Below are positions 17,985-27,291 of a stretch of DNA of 64,000 bases, piece after piece (positions within the stretch are counted from its first letter, which is position 1; each line of letters starts with the position of its first letter). Source of the stretch: Yoonia ponticola. GTDB taxonomy: Bacteria; Pseudomonadota; Alphaproteobacteria; Rhodobacterales; Rhodobacteraceae. The DNA lies in the NCBI RefSeq assembly GCF_014199395.1, contig NZ_JACIJM010000002.1:310001-374000 (forward strand), in the 5' to 3' direction. The notes beneath the pieces were generated by a model. The model ran no database searches. It was not told the origin of the DNA and saw nothing but the letters and a program-made list of their open reading frames with translations. A program made the position numbers and the translations under genes.

Positions 17985-19237
17985 TCAAGGATCAAACCCA
18001 ATCGGGCATGGACAAAAAAAGTCCCACAAAGCGTGCCGTGATGATTGTTGCCAGACGGCTGGACGATGTCCAAAGCGGAAGCGGACAATATCTATTGGCT
18101 TACCTCGTGCTTTGCCGCGCACAGTCGCTTCATATGACCTTGGTCTTTGCCCCCCAACGATCCTTTGGAAATCTGGCTTGGTCACGCGTGCATCCCGATA
18201 TCCTAGCGGTCGTTGACGACATTGATTGGTCGGGCACAATGCACTTGGCTGGGCGCTATGTGTCGACATCACCAAAGGTATGGGCCAGATTTGCTTGTCG
18301 ATTGGGATGCGAGGCAATCCGCGCGGTGCGCAGGCAACGCACGACCGCCTATCCCAGCAAATTGGGGCAGGTGCTTGGCCAAGCCGAGACTGCGGTCACA
18401 GTTGCGCGGGCAAAACACTGCAAACCCGAACTAGTGACGGTGGAATATAGTAGCCTCGCACCGCTTTTAGCCGCATTCCCTGAACAAAGGCGTTTGGTGT
18501 TTCTTCACGACTTGTTCTCTTTGCGTGCGCAGAATTTCATGTCGCAGGGCCTTGTGCCGGACCACGTTGACCTTTCTTTGCGTGACGAAGCCCGTAGATG
18601 TGACGCCGCTCAAATCGTAATCCATGCGAGTCGTACTGAAATCGATGCGTTGCAGGACGCACTGCCACAGGCAGAGCACATCTGGATGCGACCGAAGGTT
18701 CCGACATTTACGACCCAAGCGAAACGACCGAACGATATATGCGCGGTCTTCATCGGCTCGAAACATGCTGGAAATGACGGGGCGCTGGCATATCTGCGTA
18801 CAAAAGTCTGGCCGCTCGTGCGACAGCGCATTCCACTCGCAAAACTTCATATCGTCGGGACAATTGGTGACACAATCAAACCAGAGATCGCCGCACGCGA
18901 AGGGCTGTTGCTGATCGGTGCGGTGCCTGACCTTGCCAGAGCGGTTAGTTGCAACGCTGTTGGACTTGCGCCGATGGACCTTGGCAGTGGCATCCCGATC
19001 AAGATTATAGATTACCTCGCGCTTGGTCTGCCTGTTGTTGCGACTGACAAGGCGACCCGCCCCTTTGGTCGTGAACTGGACGATATCGTAGCAACGGCTG
19101 AAACACCGTTTGAATTCGCGGAAAAGGTGGCGCAGCTTCTGCAGAATGATGACCTGCGCAAAGCCGCATCAAAGGCCGGACAGGCTGCGTTAGATCGACT
19201 GAGCAACACGTATCTGTCCAACATTCTGGCTGAGTGA
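17981..19237 (+). CDS. Family 4-like glycosyltransferase
   Basis: The 418-residue protein has a GT-B architecture. The N-terminal half includes AVMIVARRLDDVQSGSGQYLL and LVFLHDLFSLRAQNF. The C-terminal half starts near DICAVFIGSKHAGNDGAL, with LHIVGTIGD and the donor-site pattern GLAPMDLGSGIPIKIIDYLALGLPVVAT. It begins in an ATGA overlap with the ExoO-like gene and ends the operon. It resembles capsule and succinoglycan GT4 enzymes; sugar unknown. Confidence 0.8.
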   Translation: MIKDQTQSGMDKKSPTKRAVMIVARRLDDVQSGSGQYLLAYLVLCRAQSLHMTLVFAPQRSFGNLAWSRVHPDILAVVDDIDWSGTMHLAGRYVSTSPKVWARFACRLGCEAIRAVRRQRTTAYPSKLGQVLGQAETAVTVARAKHCKPELVTVEYSSLAPLLAAFPEQRRLVFLHDLFSLRAQNFMSQGLVPDHVDLSLRDEARRCDAAQIVIHASRTEIDALQDALPQAEHIWMRPKVPTFTTQAKRPNDICAVFIGSKHAGNDGALAYLRTKVWPLVRQRIPLAKLHIVGTIGDTIKPEIAAREGLLLIGAVPDLARAVSCNAVGLAPMDLGSGIPIKIIDYLALGLPVVATDKATRPFGRELDDIVATAETPFEFAEKVAQLLQNDDLRKAASKAGQAALDRLSNTYLSNILAE

Positions 19238-19762
19238 TTCGTTTTCAGGCGTTTATGGTCTTTCCTAGGCAAAACAGCCTAAAAAATTCCGTCAGGTAAT
19301 ATGGCGCGAGAATCCCAAATTTTATGAGTTCCGGCGAGAGTTCGCCAAACCTGACACAATTCGTGACGTGATTCTGCCTATTTCGGGGACATTTCGGCAT
19401 CCCGGAATTTAGGTCCTAGCCAGCCGCGAACTCACGTCCTAGTTGGGCCCTGCATATAAAATACACTCAAAAGGACAAAATCTTCAGCACGCATTGCCGC
19501 ACGGGACTGCGCCAATCAGGCTGACACGATACCACCACTCACGCTGTCGTTATCTGGCCGCTTTATCACGCGATTGCCGCCCTATTCACGTTCAAATGTG
19601 ATGGGACTTTGGCGTGATCAAACCGCCAAATCAGACCCTGTAACGCCAATTTAACCTAATCTTCCTAATTTTCCCAATTCTACGGGTAGCGCTGCCGCAG
19701 GCAAACAACGTGGAAACAGAATTATACAGACCCCGCCACTCGGGGCCAAATCGGGAAAAGAA
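19238..19762. promoter_or_regulatory. 525-base intergenic region with nested dyads before the G8 gene
   Basis: No gene is apparent. A 7-bp inverted repeat (GTCAGGT 19291-19297, ACCTGAC 19349-19355) encloses a hairpin GGCGA/TCGCC at 19333-19346. A TAGGC/GCCTA dyad lies at 19266-19281. A CCCCG/CGGGG hairpin at 19731-19745 sits immediately before the GGGAAAAG ribosome-binding region of the G8 gene, where it could affect initiation. These are seen directly; any regulatory function is unproven. Confidence 0.5.
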
Positions 19763-22534
19763 ATGGAAATGAACGGCACTGAAGGCATGATGATGTCTGA
19801 CGGTTCAACAGGCATGACGAACCAAATTTTTGACGGCAACGACGCAACTCACAAGGCAGTCAATTCTGGCGCGTGGACTGATCCGGACACATGGGAGGAT
19901 GGTAAAGTACCAGCGCAAGGTGCTTTGGTTCACATTCCAATGGGGATCGAAGTTACCTACAACGCCACTTCAAACGCAAAACTCGACATCGTCCGTGTTG
20001 ACGGAACACTGAATTTTGCGACCGACCAAGACACCAATATGATCGTCGAATCGATCTATACAGGGCTGATGTCGACTTTGACGATTGGGACCGCAGAAAA
20101 CCCGATTCATGCGGATGTGAAAACAAACATCGTATTTAGTGACGGACCGCTTGATCTATCTGAAGACCCCGAACAATTGGGGCACGGACTGGTCGCTGAG
20201 GGCAAGGTTATCATCCACGGCGCCGAAAAAAGCCCCTATGGCACGCTAGATGGCAACGCGATGTCGGGCGCGAAAGCCATCACGCTCGAGTCAGGAACAG
20301 ATGGATGGGTTGTCGGTGACACGATTGTTGTCATGGGCACAGCCTACGAGAAGTTTCAGGACGAATACCGCGAAATAACAGCCATCAGTGAAGGCCCGAA
20401 TGGCATCACGATCACGCTTGATAGCGCGCTGGATCACAACCACACGACACCTGACGGCCATGATCTGGATATCTATGTCGGAAACTCGACCCGCAACGTA
20501 GAGTTTTCTTCTGAAAACCCTGAAGGTGTGCGCGGTCACGTGATGATGATGCATACGCCTGACGTCAATATCGCATTTGCTGAGTTCACTGATCTGGGAC
20601 GGACAGACAAAGGCGAACTTTTGAATGAAACCGACAATGTAGCAGGCCGTTATTCGTTACATTTACATGAAACCGGAACCGAAGCAGGCAGCGATATGGC
20701 CGTTTTGTACGGCAATTCAGTGCACGGATCACCTGGCTGGGGGATCGTACAGCATTCAAGCGTTGCCGCGATTGATTATAACTTTGTCCACGACATTCAG
20801 GGCGCAGGTATCGTTTCCGAAGACGGGGACGAAACAGGTCAATGGATTGGCAACTTCGTTACCGGTGTCACTGGGCACGGTGAAAAGTTCACGATCGGCC
20901 GCGATGAACTGGACGCCGATTTCGGACATTCCGGCGTTGCTTTCGAAAACCAAGCTCGCCAGATCCTACAACAGGACAATATCGCGGCCAACGCCAACAC
21001 CGGCTGGATGTTCCGCGCGGCGGAAACCAGTGCCGACGATCCTGATCGGGCTGCGATCGACTTTGATCCGATGCCCTTTAAATCGGACTTCAACCATGAA
21101 GAAGCCGCGATCATCGGGTTTCACGATAACGAAGCGATTGCAGTCGGGACAGTCATCGACACCGGTCACAGGCAGGATGCTTCGCTGTCGACCGATTTGC
21201 GTAGCGACATTATCGGTTTGAAAGCATGGGAAGTTGACCGGGTTCTCGACATGTTCAGCTACACAGGCGAATACGTCATTCGTGACGGTCTGTTTATCGG
21301 TCGTGACGGGGCAGGTCGCGCGATCAAAGTGCCGGGCAAACACGAAGGCACGTCGATCATCAACACGCATTTTGAAAACTTCAAAAATGCGATCTCCGAT
21401 GACGGTTTGAACAACGACGCAGTCTATATTGGTTTGACGTTCAAGAATATCGCGAACAAAATCCAAGCTGACTATTACGGCGAAGAGCGGCTGCAATCTT
21501 ACGACGACGTCGATCTTCTTGCTAAACCGATTGTCACGATTGATGGATCATCCGACCTGACATTAGGCCGCAAAGATGACAACCTGTACATATCGGGAAC
21601 GATTAAGGACAGCGCAGGCACAATTGATATTGGGTCCAATCGCTGGACGACCACGACATCGTCAGACAAAGACGGGATCGACATCCATTCCACCAAGATC
21701 GGGTCGCCTGAACCGGAAGAACTCATCGCCATTCATGGCGCGATGCGCGACGGCGCAGGATGGATCATGCCAGTGGCCTTGTGGGTGACAGACCGCGTGA
21801 CAGGCGAACACTTTGCTTATCGGATAGATGTTGAACTCACTGGTTTTGAGGACTCATTTCTAAAGCAACATGAGATTACCAGCTTCGACTTACCATCCGG
21901 AGAAATCACACCGCTCGACAGCTATCAAACTCTTTTCGCAGCCTCGGCTGGCGTCGATAATAATAGCGGTGACACGTCTGGGGGAGATACATCCGGTGGC
22001 GACACGTCTGATGTTGATACGTCCGATGGCAATACGTCCGATGTTGATACGCCCGATGGCGATACGTCCGATGGCAATACCTCGGGTGGTGATATGAACG
22101 GCGGTAACACGTCCGGTGGCGATACATTGGTTCCAGAGGCCCCGAACAATATCGTTTGGGCGTCATTCTGGTCTATCATATCGTTCACAATCGCAGACGT
22201 TTTCACAAAGATCTTTAAGCAGTCCGTGGCCGCTGATGCTGACGGTAACTTAATGCAGCTGACTGATCTCGATAGCAGCACCGACCAGTCCGGGTCCTTT
22301 TCGAGTGGTGACGCGGCTTTTGCGCTTTCAGAACTGCTTGTCGGCACCTTTGAGTTTATCGGCTCGTCCGCTGACGTGCAGATCGAATTGGCGGATATGG
22401 ACATTGTCCAAGGGACGCCGATCCAAGTGAACCTTTTGTTCGATATTGATGTGACGATTGAACAAGTCGGCCCACCAGCGGACGACTCGAACGACCTTGT
22501 CTTGGAAACCGCAGACCAGTTTGACTTACTTTAA
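19763..22534 (+). CDS. G8 domain / parallel beta-helix protein related to CEMIP and TMEM2
   Basis: Residues about 35-120 form a G8 domain (GAWTDPDTWEDGKVP...DGTLNFATDQDTNMIVES). A right-handed beta-helix region follows, with GHVMMMHTP, EFTDLGRTDKGELL, GRYSLHLHETG, SPGWGIVQHSS and GAGIVSEDGDETGQW, the same motif order seen in animal CEMIP/TMEM2/PKHD1-like proteins, some of which depolymerise hyaluronan. Around residues 735-790 lies a Gly/Asp/Thr/Ser repeat linker, then a 130-residue acidic C-terminal domain. There is no N-terminal signal peptide; an acidic, hydrophobic C-terminus (ending FDLL) may be a type I secretion signal, though no RTX nonapeptides are present. Role at the cell surface or in polysaccharide processing is inference. 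Confidence 0.8.
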   Translation: MEMNGTEGMMMSDGSTGMTNQIFDGNDATHKAVNSGAWTDPDTWEDGKVPAQGALVHIPMGIEVTYNATSNAKLDIVRVDGTLNFATDQDTNMIVESIYTGLMSTLTIGTAENPIHADVKTNIVFSDGPLDLSEDPEQLGHGLVAEGKVIIHGAEKSPYGTLDGNAMSGAKAITLESGTDGWVVGDTIVVMGTAYEKFQDEYREITAISEGPNGITITLDSALDHNHTTPDGHDLDIYVGNSTRNVEFSSENPEGVRGHVMMMHTPDVNIAFAEFTDLGRTDKGELLNETDNVAGRYSLHLHETGTEAGSDMAVLYGNSVHGSPGWGIVQHSSVAAIDYNFVHDIQGAGIVSEDGDETGQWIGNFVTGVTGHGEKFTIGRDELDADFGHSGVAFENQARQILQQDNIAANANTGWMFRAAETSADDPDRAAIDFDPMPFKSDFNHEEAAIIGFHDNEAIAVGTVIDTGHRQDASLSTDLRSDIIGLKAWEVDRVLDMFSYTGEYVIRDGLFIGRDGAGRAIKVPGKHEGTSIINTHFENFKNAISDDGLNNDAVYIGLTFKNIANKIQADYYGEERLQSYDDVDLLAKPIVTIDGSSDLTLGRKDDNLYISGTIKDSAGTIDIGSNRWTTTTSSDKDGIDIHSTKIGSPEPEELIAIHGAMRDGAGWIMPVALWVTDRVTGEHFAYRIDVELTGFEDSFLKQHEITSFDLPSGEITPLDSYQTLFAASAGVDNNSGDTSGGDTSGGDTSDVDTSDGNTSDVDTPDGDTSDGNTSGGDMNGGNTSGGDTLVPEAPNNIVWASFWSIISFTIADVFTKIFKQSVAADADGNLMQLTDLDSSTDQSGSFSSGDAAFALSELLVGTFEFIGSSADVQIELADMDIVQGTPIQVNLLFDIDVTIEQVGPPADDSNDLVLETADQFDLL
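21968..22132 (+). repeat. 15-bp tandem repeat array encoding GDTS-type pentapeptides
   Basis: Eleven consecutive 15-base units of the form GGYGAYACGTCYGRT lie in frame inside the G8 gene and encode (G/V)(D/N)T(S/P)(G/D)-like pentapeptides. The middle units are nearly identical (GGCGATACGTCCGAT-like), suggesting recent slippage or duplication. The array encodes a flexible acidic linker between the beta-helix part and the C-terminal domain. Confidence 0.9.
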
Positions 22535-22544
22535 AGCCACGATA

Positions 22545-22573
22545 CCCTCCCGAAGATTCGCCCTTCGGGAGGG
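22545..22573 (+). terminator. Strong hairpin after the G8 gene
   Basis: An 11-bp perfect stem (CCCTCCCGAAG at 22545-22555 with CTTCGGGAGGG at 22563-22573, 7-base loop) lies ten bases past the stop of the G8 gene and 13 bases before the end of the convergent polymerase gene. There is no T-tract on either side, so termination may depend on Rho or be partial. Confidence 0.65.
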
Positions 22574-22586
22574 GCTACTGACACCC

Positions 22587-23825
22587 TCACCTACCCGACT
22601 GTCCACGCGTCAACGGATACTTGACGGTCAAGATAACCCCGATAAAGATCAGCACATTCGCGATCTGAAAGGGTTTCATCAAACTGCTTTCAACAAATGA
22701 CCGGATTAGTTCCACCACCGCGATGGTCGGAAAGAACACGAACGGAAGGCCGCCACGCAGCAACAATTGTTTGAACTGCCCGAGGTAAATCCAGACCAGC
22801 GTGAAGAGAGTTAACGCTAACCCGATAAGACCAAAATGCACCGTGATTTCGTAAAAACTATTGTGAAACGAAAAGTGCTGGTTAGGGTTTTTGTGAAATT
22901 CTGCAAAAATTTCGCGGACGAGATCGCTTTCCTCGTATCGCCAGAAACCGCCCGCACCATGTCCGATCCAAGGACGCTCTCTGATGACATCTTCGGCATA
23001 AGCCCATAGGTCCGTCCGTCCGGTCAGGGTCCGGCTTTTCCCAAGCGACCCGAGAGCGGAATCAACAAATGATCCCGCTTCACTGGCAATCGCAGGAATC
23101 GTAAGCCCGGCAATTCCAAATAAAATCAAACCGAACGCAAACCGTGAGACTGGCGTGAGCCGCCCCCTGCCCGCGAAAAATGCGAATGTGCTAATCATCC
23201 CAACAATCGCCAAGGCCAACACTAGCGCGGTCGCCGAATGACTTGCCAAAATCAGTGCAAAGGCCAAAATCGACATACCCGCCGCGACCAGTCGCACCCA
23301 CAGGCGTATCCACCGGTCCAAAGCGACGCATAACGCGGCGGTCCACAGCATCAGCATTTTTGCACCAAGCATATTCTTATGGGCGAAAATCCCGGTCATC
23401 GCACCATCGTGGTAAGATGTGATAAAAACGCTCAGCACACCGCAAATCCCCGTCGCGGCAAGGACCGTTAAAATGATTTCGCGGGGACGTAACCAAACAA
23501 CGATTAATATCGAAATTTGAAGTGTGAGGATCATCTGAACCGCAGTCCGCATCGCGACTTGCGGGACAACCCCGAACCCCGACGATACCAGCGCCCAAAG
23601 GGGCAACAACAGCAGTGGCCAACATTTGAAAAGTAGCGGGATCGTTTCGTCTCTTTGCCGGACAAATGCGTAGAAAAAATAGAACGCGAGCGCGTAGAGG
23701 ATCAGTTCGTCGTTCTTGAAAACTGTAAACGTCACCACAAACCAAAGCACAACCAACGCCTTTTCAACGGCATGACTGGCCTGATGTTCGATTGGGACAG
23801 TCGGATTATTCACGGCAATAGACAT
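22587..23825 (-). CDS. O-antigen ligase/polymerase family protein (Wzy/ExoQ-like)
   Basis: The protein is about 412 residues with ten or more hydrophobic helices and the Wzy_C signature: GIFAHKNMLGAKML at mid-length, then a periplasmic loop with GRTDLWAYAEDVIRERPWIGHGAGGFW and HNSFYEITVHFGLIG. This is the pattern of ExoQ-type polymerases, which join lipid-linked repeating units in the periplasm. The ATG at 23825 lies directly after the stop of the upstream GMC gene (TGAAATG), so the two are cotranscribed. It is the only polymerase candidate in the locus. Confidence 0.87.
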   Translation of the reverse strand: MSIAVNNPTVPIEHQASHAVEKALVVLWFVVTFTVFKNDELILYALAFYFFYAFVRQRDETIPLLFKCWPLLLLPLWALVSSGFGVVPQVAMRTAVQMILTLQISILIVVWLRPREIILTVLAATGICGVLSVFITSYHDGAMTGIFAHKNMLGAKMLMLWTAALCVALDRWIRLWVRLVAAGMSILAFALILASHSATALVLALAIVGMISTFAFFAGRGRLTPVSRFAFGLILFGIAGLTIPAIASEAGSFVDSALGSLGKSRTLTGRTDLWAYAEDVIRERPWIGHGAGGFWRYEESDLVREIFAEFHKNPNQHFSFHNSFYEITVHFGLIGLALTLFTLVWIYLGQFKQLLLRGGLPFVFFPTIAVVELIRSFVESSLMKPFQIANVLIFIGVILTVKYPLTRGQSGR

Positions 23826-23826
23826 T

Positions 23827-25416
23827 TCACGGACCGCCGCTAGATACAGGCGCACGCGTCAGGTGGTCTGCCAGGCGCAGTGCAAAGGCCACAATTGACT
23901 GAGTTGGAGGGGCGGCACCGCTGCTCGGGAAAATACTTGATCCCGCGACGTAAATGCCGCTGACACCGTGCAGCTTGCAGTGTTGATCGACGACACTGTC
24001 AGCCGCATTTTTTCCCATGCGGGCAATGCCAATTTGATGAAAACCGTCGCTCGCTGTTTTCAAAATCGCGTCCACCCTCCTTGCGATGGGCTCGTCATAG
24101 ATCACGTCGGCGACATTCGACGCGACCAATTCCTTGACCAGCGCTTCATGTCCCCGCAGGACCGCCTCCGCGTCCGCTTTTGAAAAAGCATAGCTGATTT
24201 TTATGTCCGGTAGTTGGTCCGGCAATACTGGCCCAGAAAGCGCGATAAAATTGGTATCAGATGGACTCTGTTCCGCATGATAGCACAATCTGTAGGCATT
24301 TGCCCCATTTGCGATCAGGTGGTCCAGATGTTGACGCGACCTGTTGAATTTGGACCGCAATACTCCGGGCAAAGCCTTTAGCGACGTTGGCGCGTCGCGC
24401 ACGACGTTGACTAAGTGCCGCAAAACCGGTGAACCTGTTTCACTTGCAGACCCGCGTCCATCACGCAGTCGCCGCAAAATGTACTTCAGCGATTGAATAC
24501 CCGACCCATGAGCCGCATCTTCAATCGGACAGTTGCGCGCCCAAAAGAACACATTCGCCCCAGATGCCGGCTCTGTTTGTGTCATACGGAATACTTGTCG
24601 CGTGAAACCACCTTGCACGCGCGACACCCAACCAAAACCATCTGGTCTCACACTTTTTCTCAAAACCATCTGCGCAATCGACCCTGTAAGATGACCGCAA
24701 TATCCGCGACCAAGGGCTTTTAAATGTCCCAATTCATTAGGGTTTCGGGTTTGAACCGCTAGCAATAGTCGCGCCGTCTCGACACCACCGCAGGCGACAA
24801 TCGTTGTGCGTGCCACCAGATCAACAGCCGCTTCATTAGACAATGATCGCACCCGCGGCCCTATGCATCGCACGCGACCATCGGGATCAGTTACAAGGTT
24901 CAGACCGGTCGCAACAACGGACAACAGAATCGCAGGCCCATCCTGTGCATCCAGCACCTTGGCATGGCGTTGGGCGATCGGCAGATCCGCCGCCAACATC
25001 TCGACCGCGTTGCAGTCAATCCGGTCTATGTCTTCGCGGACAAACGGGCGTCCCAGCGTGGACCCACCTAGAAACGCGGCCGCTTCATCCAAATAAGCGG
25101 CGTAACTGTCATATGTTAAAGGCCAGTTCATCTGTACGAAATCACGCTTCAATAATGGCATGATCCGACCGCCCCACATCCAGCTGGTGCCACCCAACGC
25201 ACGACAGTTGGTTTGGCACAACGGTGCGTGGGACTGTTGCGAAGACAGATTTGCGGCAGGGCCCGGCGTCGGTACTGTGCCGCCTGCATCGATCAATAGA
25301 ACAGATTGGCCCTTTTGTGACAACGACACCGCAACGGCCATGCCCGCTGGCCCTGATCCGATTACGCAGGCGTCGTAGGTACGCGTTGACGCACGATCCA
25401 AATCGATGAAAGGCAT
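23827..25416 (-). CDS. GMC-family FAD-dependent oxidoreductase
   Basis: The N-terminus has the Rossmann FAD motif CVIGSGPAGMAVAVSL followed by LLIDAGG, and the C-terminal GMC signature includes GFHQIGIARMG and VSGIYVAGSSIFPSSGAAPPTQS. A stretch NCRALGGTSWMWGGR marks the FAD-covering part. The start ATG at 25416 has GGAGGG six bases upstream, better than one at 25446. GMC enzymes oxidise alcohols or sugars; in this locus it may oxidise a sugar hydroxyl of the glycan or its precursor. It lies between the GT-C membrane transferase and the polymerase, probably in one minus-strand operon of three genes. Confidence 0.82.
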   Translation of the reverse strand: MPFIDLDRASTRTYDACVIGSGPAGMAVAVSLSQKGQSVLLIDAGGTVPTPGPAANLSSQQSHAPLCQTNCRALGGTSWMWGGRIMPLLKRDFVQMNWPLTYDSYAAYLDEAAAFLGGSTLGRPFVREDIDRIDCNAVEMLAADLPIAQRHAKVLDAQDGPAILLSVVATGLNLVTDPDGRVRCIGPRVRSLSNEAAVDLVARTTIVACGGVETARLLLAVQTRNPNELGHLKALGRGYCGHLTGSIAQMVLRKSVRPDGFGWVSRVQGGFTRQVFRMTQTEPASGANVFFWARNCPIEDAAHGSGIQSLKYILRRLRDGRGSASETGSPVLRHLVNVVRDAPTSLKALPGVLRSKFNRSRQHLDHLIANGANAYRLCYHAEQSPSDTNFIALSGPVLPDQLPDIKISYAFSKADAEAVLRGHEALVKELVASNVADVIYDEPIARRVDAILKTASDGFHQIGIARMGKNAADSVVDQHCKLHGVSGIYVAGSSIFPSSGAAPPTQSIVAFALRLADHLTRAPVSSGGP

Positions 25417-25447
25417 TACCGTCCCTCCGATTTGATGTAAATGCATG

Positions 25448-27115
25448 TCACCTGCGCTGGCCTAGAATGATCAGATCATCCCAATTGGCACTGATGATCC
25501 GATCGTCGTCAATCTGCGCCAGCCATTCCTTGGACGCGAAAGCATTGGTGCAGCGCCCACGATCCCTCTCAAGGATGATCGGCACATAAGCTTGCTGAAA
25601 CCTTGGTTCCACATACAACTGCTTCACGCCGGTTTCACCTGCGCCAGATTGTTCGGTCCACCGCTCGCGCTGACATGTGCTGCGGTTGTAAAGCGGGACA
25701 ATTTGCGGAGGATATTTCCAAAATGTCGCAGCATCGAAACTGGCGTGGTTACGAAATCCATCTTTTATCGGGTTAGCATGCGCCATTTCGACCCAATTGA
25801 GCCCCAAAAGGTCACGCAATTCGCCGTCATAAGTCAGCGCAATACCACCAGCGGCAGTTACCCCCATGACGGGCAGAGGATCAAAACTGTTCATGTAAGT
25901 GCCAAAGTTTTCACCACGTTTAGACAAGTGATATTCACCACCCACATCAAAACGCGATTGAAAGAAATGCATGTTATTCAAAACGATCCACGCGCCGGTT
26001 AACACGGCTGCTCCAGCCCCAATGACCGCGCGCTCAAAACGTTCCGCGATATTTCGGAAAGACCAAACCAAGGCAACCACAGCAGGCATTGCGAAAATCG
26101 GCATCATCGGCTGGTAAAAACGCCAATACGCAAAATGATCCCCGCCAAGCAGAACGTAGGACAACAGGATGCCGAAAACAAAAGCAGCACACAGAATGCG
26201 CGTACAATAACTGGACGACATGTCTTTCAATCCGCGTCGCAAACTGAATCCCAGAAGTATGATCCACCCCACCCAAAGCACTTCAGCAAACGGATAAGTT
26301 ATCAAAAAATCAATCAGATACTTGGTGCCTTCGCTGATGCTCTGCATCCGATCCGCCGACACTTTTGCATAGTAGGTGTTTGGAAACGGGTATCCAAAAT
26401 AGATCATTCGACCAAAAATAAGAGCGGCAAACGACGACACTGATAGAAGAATTGCCACCAATAGCGGGCGGAAGGCGCGGGGGCGCAGAAACATAGCCAA
26501 AACCAGTAACCCAACCGCCACCGCAACACCTTCTGGTCGTGCTAACGGTAACCCAATGGCCCCGCAGAAAACGGCAATATTCCAGCGGGGTGGCGTGTCT
26601 TTTGCTTCGGTCAGTTGCGACAATTGATCAAGCAATAGTAGGCAAAGGAAGGTCCAAAGTCCGACTTCCATCATCGACCAAACGGACCATATAAAAAAGC
26701 CGGGTAAGCCGACCATCGCGATGGACATCGCTAAGGCAGCAACGATCGGCGGCGTGTCATTTACAGCGCGCGCGGTCAAGCGCAAGGCCAAAAAAACAGC
26801 CGCAATTGTAAGACAGGTGGTCGCGACAAGAATGGGATATTCGACGTTCCCATCAAACAGATAGGGGATTGCAACAAGTATCGTCCACAAGAAGGACGTG
26901 GCACCTTCAACCCGTTCTCCGCCTATATTGTAAACGAACCCATGGCCGTGTGCGATGTTTTCGGAATAGGACCGCGTAATCGCGGCGTCATCAATACCAT
27001 TCGTACCCGGACTTCCGGCCAAGTACCAAGAAATGGCTATCATCAATGCAGTCACTGAAACTGCACTCAAAAGAAACGCAATTTGCACGCCAAAGCGCTT
27101 TTCATGATTAAACAT
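25448..27115 (-). CDS. GT-C membrane glycosyltransferase, AftB/LphB-like
   Basis: This 555-residue protein has about ten transmembrane helices. The first periplasmic loop carries GIDDAAITRSYSENIAHGHGFVYN and GERVEGATSFLW, the DD...RY..N...G.G.V.N.GERVEG.TSFLW pattern that I recognise from AftB-type and LphB-type enzymes. A soluble periplasmic C-terminal domain follows (about residues 380-555, with QQAYVPIILERDRGRCTNAF). GT-C enzymes use polyprenyl-phosphate sugars. The DprE-type genes in the same locus would supply polyprenyl-phospho-arabinofuranose. The link is inference; GT39-like or other lipid-sugar donors are possible. Confidence 0.75.
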   Translation of the reverse strand: MFNHEKRFGVQIAFLLSAVSVTALMIAISWYLAGSPGTNGIDDAAITRSYSENIAHGHGFVYNIGGERVEGATSFLWTILVAIPYLFDGNVEYPILVATTCLTIAAVFLALRLTARAVNDTPPIVAALAMSIAMVGLPGFFIWSVWSMMEVGLWTFLCLLLLDQLSQLTEAKDTPPRWNIAVFCGAIGLPLARPEGVAVAVGLLVLAMFLRPRAFRPLLVAILLSVSSFAALIFGRMIYFGYPFPNTYYAKVSADRMQSISEGTKYLIDFLITYPFAEVLWVGWIILLGFSLRRGLKDMSSSYCTRILCAAFVFGILLSYVLLGGDHFAYWRFYQPMMPIFAMPAVVALVWSFRNIAERFERAVIGAGAAVLTGAWIVLNNMHFFQSRFDVGGEYHLSKRGENFGTYMNSFDPLPVMGVTAAGGIALTYDGELRDLLGLNWVEMAHANPIKDGFRNHASFDAATFWKYPPQIVPLYNRSTCQRERWTEQSGAGETGVKQLYVEPRFQQAYVPIILERDRGRCTNAFASKEWLAQIDDDRIISANWDDLIILGQRR

Positions 27116-27279
27116 ATATACGCCAAAACAAAAAAATATTAAAAATAATGTATTAACAGTTAAGGCGACTCTGCGATTCGTGCAAGACTTGTCATAAGTC
27201 CCGCCCTTCGGTTAGTATTTTGAATAATTTGATATAAAGCGCTATTATTTCTCAGCGCTGACTTCGTATTGAGGAGTAA
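27116..27279. promoter_or_regulatory. Divergent promoter region with AGCGCT hairpin
   Basis: This AT-rich gap separates the GT-C gene from the plus-strand GT operon. It contains GACTT/AAGTC arms around GTCAT (15 bases, near 27184-27198) and two copies of AGCGCT separated by ten bases (about 27238-27259), which can pair. A GAGGAG element follows at 27271-27276. Confidence 0.4.
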
Positions 27280-27291
27280 TTGGATTGGCAA

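Noticed and set aside
19266..19285. Intrinsic terminator after the GT4 gene
   Set aside because: A TAGGC/GCCTA stem is followed by an A-run on the transcript strand rather than a T-run.
21906..22166. Minus-strand ORF rich in Tyr/His/Arg repeats
   Set aside because: It is the antisense reading of the 15-bp tandem array in the G8 gene; no ribosome-binding site and composition follows the repeat.
19763..22534. G8 protein as an RTX-type toxin
   Set aside because: No GGxGxDxUx nonapeptides are present; the GDTS repeats are an unrelated pentapeptide linker.
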